This document shows positions 60,334 to 64,000 of a stretch of 64,000 nucleotides of DNA, one piece after another; position 1 is the stretch's first letter, and each line of letters begins with the position of its first letter. The position numbers and the translations under genes were made by a program. The notes beneath the pieces are model-generated. The model saw only the letters and a list, made by a program, of their open reading frames with translations, did no database searches and was not told where the DNA came from. Location: contig NZ_JAFBEO010000001.1 of assembly GCF_016908785.1 (NCBI RefSeq), positions 310,001 through 374,000 of the forward strand, read 5' to 3'. This DNA is from Weissella uvarum (GTDB lineage: Bacteria; Bacillota; Bacilli; Lactobacillales; Lactobacillaceae).

Positions 60334-60364
60334 ATTATACGGCAAAGCGAATTCTTTGTATAAT
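60334..60364. promoter_or_regulatory. Back-to-back -10 elements of two divergent genes
   Basis: Plus has TATAAT at 60359-60364, minus has TATAAT at 60334-60339, forming ATTATAC-N17-GTATAAT. Each -35 zone overlaps the other -10, so the two promoters should exclude each other. Confidence 0.5.
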
Positions 60365-60408
60365 CATATTCAATGAACCTTATAAAATCATAAAGGAGGG
60401 TCTGCTAA

Positions 60409-60942
60409 ATGCAAACAAGCTTACGTTTAGTTACATTGGCCGACTTGCCCCAGGTACAACAACTCATCCACGAAGGCCAAGCCACCTTAAAAGCAAACGG
60501 AATTCCACAATGGCAGGATGGCTATCCCGACCAGGCGACTTTAATCAATGATATTAATGAACACATGGCCTATGCCTTGGTCGATGAACAAGAACAATTC
60601 ATCGGCTATGCTGCTGTGCGTCAGTCACCTGAGCCAAACTATAAAACACCGTTAACCGGCACATGGCCAGTTGATAGTGAACCTTATGTATCCATTCATC
60701 GTTTTGTCATTGGCCAAGCTTTTCAAGGACAACATCAAAGTATCAAACTTTTCAATCAGCTATTTACTCGCATCAAGCAACTTGGCTTTCAATATGCACG
60801 CATTGACACACACGCTAAAAACCAAGCGATGCAACAGCTTATTTTAAAGGTTGGCTTTACCTATGCTTGTACAATTGCCATCGATGGCGACACTACCGAT
60901 CAACGTTTAGCCTACACAAAACACTTAAATATGCACCCATAA
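60409..60942 (+). CDS. GNAT family acetyltransferase
   Basis: 177-residue GNAT protein of the small Firmicute group with N-terminal VTLADLPQVQQLIHEG and KANGIPQWQDGYP. The acetyl-CoA loop is unusual (QAFQGQHQSIKLF). The YARIDTHAKNQAMQQLILKVGF strand-helix is typical. Substrate unknown. AAAGGAGGG precedes the ATG; monocistronic on plus. Confidence 0.85.
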   Translation: MQTSLRLVTLADLPQVQQLIHEGQATLKANGIPQWQDGYPDQATLINDINEHMAYALVDEQEQFIGYAAVRQSPEPNYKTPLTGTWPVDSEPYVSIHRFVIGQAFQGQHQSIKLFNQLFTRIKQLGFQYARIDTHAKNQAMQQLILKVGFTYACTIAIDGDTTDQRLAYTKHLNMHP

Positions 60943-60986
60943 AAAAAGCTTGGTAATTGGCATGAAGCCAGATTACCAAGCTTTTT
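60943..60986. terminator. Bidirectional intrinsic terminator
   Basis: AAAAAGCTTGGTAAT/ATTACCAAGCTTTTT between the convergent GNAT and opu genes. Confidence 0.92.
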
Positions 60987-60990
60987 ATTT

Positions 60991-61668
60991 TTATCCACGC
61001 GCCCGCTTGCGCCGGATTTGTGTTCCAGGATCAAGCATCACTTCAATCTTACCCATCCCCCAATCGGCAATCATTGACATGAAGGCCGTTGGCAAGGCAC
61101 CAGCTAAGATAATTGCACCACCATTGGTAGCATTTGTACCACGAATAATGATATCTCCTAAACCACCAGCACCAACGAAGGCTCCGATTGCGACCACCCC
61201 GATTGCTAAGACAAGGGCATTTCGCAAACCAGCCATAATCACCGAGACCGATAGTGGTAACTTCACCATATATAACTGTTGCCAGCGAGTCATTCCCATT
61301 CCTTCACCAGCATCAAGTACATTTCGATCAACTTGATTCAATCCAGTATAGGTATTACTCAAAATAGGAAGTAAGGCATACAAGAACGTTGACATCAAGA
61401 CAACCTTAACCCCCAAGCCCATTGCTAGCATCAAAATTGACACCATGGCCAAAGTTGGGACCGTTTGAATAATGCTTGCCAAACGAATCACCCATTTAGC
61501 TAATTTATGCCGTTCCGCAATGTAAATACCAAGCGGAATTGCAATCGCTGCAGCAAACAACACACCATATGCAGCCATTAAGAAATGCCGCAAAAATTGC
61601 TCAAAGACATAACCGCCATTTTGGGCAAAGTATGCAATAAATTGTTCAAATATATTCATATTTTGCAT
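60991..61668 (-). CDS. Osmoprotectant ABC transporter permease (OpuCD type)
   Basis: 225-residue permease with about six TM helices for glycine betaine, carnitine or choline uptake. ASIIQTVPTLAMVSILMLA and GAFVGAGGLGDIIIRG (the EAA-like loop and motif) are typical. Last gene of a four-gene ATPase-permease-binding protein-permease operon. Confidence 0.9.
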   Translation of the reverse strand: MQNMNIFEQFIAYFAQNGGYVFEQFLRHFLMAAYGVLFAAAIAIPLGIYIAERHKLAKWVIRLASIIQTVPTLAMVSILMLAMGLGVKVVLMSTFLYALLPILSNTYTGLNQVDRNVLDAGEGMGMTRWQQLYMVKLPLSVSVIMAGLRNALVLAIGVVAIGAFVGAGGLGDIIIRGTNATNGGAIILAGALPTAFMSMIADWGMGKIEVMLDPGTQIRRKRARG

Positions 61669-61673
61669 AATGC

Positions 61674-62591
61674 TTACTCCCCCTCAAAATAATTATGTTT
61701 CTCTAAGAATTCGTGTGCAACCACTGATGGTTCCTTCAAGTTGTTATCAACTTGATAATTCAACTCTTGCATTTGTTTAGTGGTAATCTTACCACGCAAC
61801 TTCATCATGGCTTCACGCAACCCAGGCGTTGAATTTAACGTCTTGTTGTCCACAACTGGACAAGCATCGTAAGGTGGGAAGAAGCGGCGGTCATCCTTTA
61901 GCATCACTAAGTTATAACTACCAATTCGACCGTCAGTGGTATAACCCATCACGGCGTCCATCTTCTTACTTGCTACGGCTGTGTAAACTAAACCAATTTG
62001 CATAGGGTGAATTGACTTAAAGGGGAAGTACGTCTTCTTAAAGCCATCGTAACCGTCACCCTTACGTGTCATCCAAGCCGTGTCGACACCTAAGCTCAAC
62101 TTATCAGCAACTTTTTCTAAATCACTGACCGTTTTCAAATGGTACTTTTTAGCGGTATCTTGACGCACTAAGACCACGTAGGTGTTTTCAAAACCATAAC
62201 TTGGGAACCAAGTTTGATTAAATTTCTTTTCAAATTGATCATGAACAATATCAAAAGTCTTCTTAGGATCTTTTTCAGCCTTAAAACCAAGGGTAGTGGT
62301 CAAGTCAGTTCCCGTATAACGGGCCGCTGAAACCTGGGCATCCCCATTTGTCATGGCCTTTTGATTAATTGTTACCGTCGCCAAATTATTAATAACCCGT
62401 GTTGGGCGACCGGTATAGTGTTTAATCATTTCAGCATCAATACTTCCCAAAGTTTGTGCTTCCGAAGTGATTCCACCCGTTACGGTAATGGGCTTATTTG
62501 AGGTTTGCGGTGGTACTAACCAGAACAAACCGGCTGCTAGCGCAACTACGGCAATAATCCCAAGAACAATATAACGAATCTTCTTAGACAT
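61674..62591 (-). CDS. Osmoprotectant-binding protein (OpuCC type), membrane-anchored
   Basis: 305-residue OpuAC/QAC-family binding protein. The mature part has ITVTGGITSEAQTLGSIDAEMIKH and the aromatic cage region WFPSYGFENTYVVLV. One N-terminal hydrophobic helix (about 6-26) has no Cys lipobox, unlike typical OpuCC lipoproteins, so it seems anchored by an uncleaved helix. Ligand (betaine, carnitine or choline) not decided. Stop meets the upstream permease start. Confidence 0.88.
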   Translation of the reverse strand: MSKKIRYIVLGIIAVVALAAGLFWLVPPQTSNKPITVTGGITSEAQTLGSIDAEMIKHYTGRPTRVINNLATVTINQKAMTNGDAQVSAARYTGTDLTTTLGFKAEKDPKKTFDIVHDQFEKKFNQTWFPSYGFENTYVVLVRQDTAKKYHLKTVSDLEKVADKLSLGVDTAWMTRKGDGYDGFKKTYFPFKSIHPMQIGLVYTAVASKKMDAVMGYTTDGRIGSYNLVMLKDDRRFFPPYDACPVVDNKTLNSTPGLREAMMKLRGKITTKQMQELNYQVDNNLKEPSVVAHEFLEKHNYFEGE

Positions 62592-63277
62592 TATTTCTCC
62601 CTCCGTTGTGCTTCTTCTTGTTCAAGACGTGCTTGTTCTTGTTGTTCTTCTAAAATAAAGGCCTTTGGAGTAAAGACTTTTTCTAACTTAGTCAATAAGA
62701 AATCAACAAGTAAGGCCAGCACCGTCACTGGAATTGTACCGGCAAAAATTAAACTTGGTTGATAGTTATAAAGACCACTAAAAATCAAGTCTCCTAAGCC
62801 ACCAGCTCCAATATATGAAGCTAGAGTTGCCCAAGAAATAACATAAATTGCTGACAAATGAATTCCAGCCATAATTGTTGGCAACGCAATTGGCAATTCA
62901 ACCTGCATAATTGACTGTAAATTACTCATTCCCATTCCCTTGGCTACATCCCGGTAACCAGCATCTACGTTACTCATACCAAGATATGTGTTACGTAAAA
63001 TTGGTAGCAATGAATAAATAAACAAGGCAATGATTGCCGGCGTACGACCAATTCCAAAAATTGGCAACATTAAAGTCAACAAGGCCAAAGCCGGAATCGT
63101 TTGTAACGCACTCACGATATTGATAATTGGGTTTGCCAATTTATCAGCACGTGTAAGGGCAATTCCCGCTGGTACGGCAACGATAATCCCTAAAATCAAA
63201 GCAATGGCTGAGATATAAAGATGTTGCCCACTCTTGCTGAGAATTTCCGAACCATATTCAGACATAAAGGCTTGCAT
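62591..63277 (-). CDS. Osmoprotectant ABC transporter permease (OpuCB type)
   Basis: 228-residue permease with about six TM helices and a charged Glu/Gln-rich C-terminal tail. VSALQTIPALALLTLMLPIFG and ASYIGAGGLGDLIFSG match the OpuCB/OpuCD pair. Lies between the ATPase and the binding protein. Confidence 0.9.
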   Translation of the reverse strand: MQAFMSEYGSEILSKSGQHLYISAIALILGIIVAVPAGIALTRADKLANPIINIVSALQTIPALALLTLMLPIFGIGRTPAIIALFIYSLLPILRNTYLGMSNVDAGYRDVAKGMGMSNLQSIMQVELPIALPTIMAGIHLSAIYVISWATLASYIGAGGLGDLIFSGLYNYQPSLIFAGTIPVTVLALLVDFLLTKLEKVFTPKAFILEEQQEQARLEQEEAQRREK

Positions 63278-63280
63278 ATG

Positions 63281-64000
63281 CTAGACCTCCTGATTGGCGG
63301 TTTCTGCAGAAACATCAGAATCGTCCTGTGTTGTGTTGTCTTCTGAGCTAGTTGCATCTCCCCAGATTGTGTCATAAACCAAGTCAACTAATGATCCACG
63401 TGTCAAAATACCAACAACTCGCTTTTGTTGGTCAACCACTGGAACCGTCTTAAGTCCCAAATTCAAGATACGTTGCAAAGTATCCTTTAGATAGTCTGTT
63501 TCATAAACAAATGGTACATCGACCATAATGTCGCCTACACTTGAAGCACGACTGTGCATCTTATTTAGGTTTTGCACGTCGACAACCCCTTTAAGGACTC
63601 CAGCATTATCTGTAACAATCAATGTATCAACACGCTTTTCTTTCATAATAGTAATCGCATCGTTTAATGAACGATCCGTATGAATCGTCACGGCCCCAGG
63701 GCTCATGATTTCTTTGACCATGGTATCCTTTGGCTTTGATTGCAAAAGGCGCTCTTCACCAAGTAATTCTTCAACGAATTCATTGGCTGGATGACGCAAA
63801 ACATTATCTGGTGTATCAAATTGCACAACCTTACCATGGCTCATAACAACCAAACGGCTAGCTAATTTAAGTGCTTCATCCATATCATGAGTCACGAAAA
63901 TGACCGTCTTACCCAACTTTTCTTGCAAGTCCTTAACTAAGTCTTGCAATGATTCACGGGTAATCGGATCCAACGCTCCAAATGGTTCGTCCATTAAGAT
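63281..64000 (-). CDS. Osmoprotectant ABC transporter ATPase (OpuCA type), partial
   Basis: The last 239 codons are visible; the N-terminal half with Walker A lies beyond the right edge. Walker B and D-loop read [12 protein letters not shown], the switch His is in FVTHDMDEA. Two CBS domains follow (about the final 120 residues), the hallmark of OpuCA-type ATPases that sense ionic strength or c-di-AMP. A short acidic Asp/Glu/Thr tail ends the protein. Four bases before the permease start. Confidence 0.93.
   Translation of the reverse strand: MLMDEPFGALDPITRESLQDLVKDLQEKLGKTVIFVTHDMDEALKLASRLVVMSHGKVVQFDTPDNVLRHPANEFVEELLGEERLLQSKPKDTMVKEIMSPGAVTIHTDRSLNDAITIMKEKRVDTLIVTDNAGVLKGVVDVQNLNKMHSRASSVGDIMVDVPFVYETDYLKDTLQRILNLGLKTVPVVDQQKRVVGILTRGSLVDLVYDTIWGDATSSEDNTTQDDSDVSAETANQEV

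Overview
The window is a continuous stretch of a low-GC Gram-positive chromosome from the lactic acid bacteria (Lactobacillales). The proteins and gene order fit the Weissella/Leuconostoc branch best; the family-level call is firm, the genus is an inference. Almost everything lies on the minus strand. Only four genes are on plus: a polyprenyl synthase, pepF, an MFS transporter and a GNAT acetyltransferase. I see no insertion sequence, prophage, CRISPR array or rRNA operon.

Layout. 1-2.6 kb: front of the S10 ribosomal operon (rpsJ-rplC-rplD-rplW-rplB, cut by the window edge) behind a structured leader. 2.9-3.9 kb: long-chain polyprenyl diphosphate synthase. 4.0-6.7 kb: tRNA t6A operon tsaB-rimI-rimI-tsaD. 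6.8-11.5 kb: tmk-darA-holB-rsmI-acyl-ACP thioesterase-galE. 11.6-16 kb: dnaX-ybaB-recR-yaaL, the SRP RNA, tadA and an rsmC-like methyltransferase. 16-27.6 kb: a more accessory zone with an anchored hydrolase, pepF, an MMPL transporter broken by one in-frame stop plus its TetR regulator, an XRE regulator with a methyltransferase-like partner, an MFS transporter, rlmA and an iron alcohol dehydrogenase. 27.7-38.5 kb: rpoC, rpoB, clpC and ctsR. 38.5-39 kb: four tRNAs. 39-41.8 kb: serS, a deoxynucleoside kinase and a D,D-carboxypeptidase. 41.9-48.3 kb: complete F1Fo ATP synthase operon. 48.5-56.2 kb: pyrimidine salvage and translation-termination genes (uracil permease with a PyrR-type leader, upp, glyA, tsaC, prmC, prfA, tdk). 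56.3-60.3 kb: the gatD-murT cell-wall amidation pair, manA and a MucBP-domain protein. 61-64 kb: an osmoprotectant ABC transporter.

How it fits together. Replication and repair (DnaX, HolB, Tmk, RecR), transcription (RpoB, RpoC), protein quality control (CtsR-ClpC), tRNA modification (TsaB, TsaC, TsaD, TadA), translation termination (PrfA with its methylase PrmC) and energy (ATP synthase) form a conserved housekeeping backbone. Transcription units are well marked by intrinsic terminators, and several promoters have an extended -10 (TGn-TATAAT type).

The most unusual signal crosses several genes. Zinc-ligand cysteines that are normally invariant are replaced: one Cys to Asp in each of DnaX, HolB and RpoC, and all four zinc-ribbon positions of MurT to Ser/Asp/Ser/Asp. 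Other notable points are the amber codon in the MMPL gene, a three-way-junction leader before rpsJ, a terminator-like hairpin before rpoB, exact direct repeats in the glyA promoter and leader, tRNA-Thr with anticodon AGU, and TTG starts for both rpoB and rpoC.
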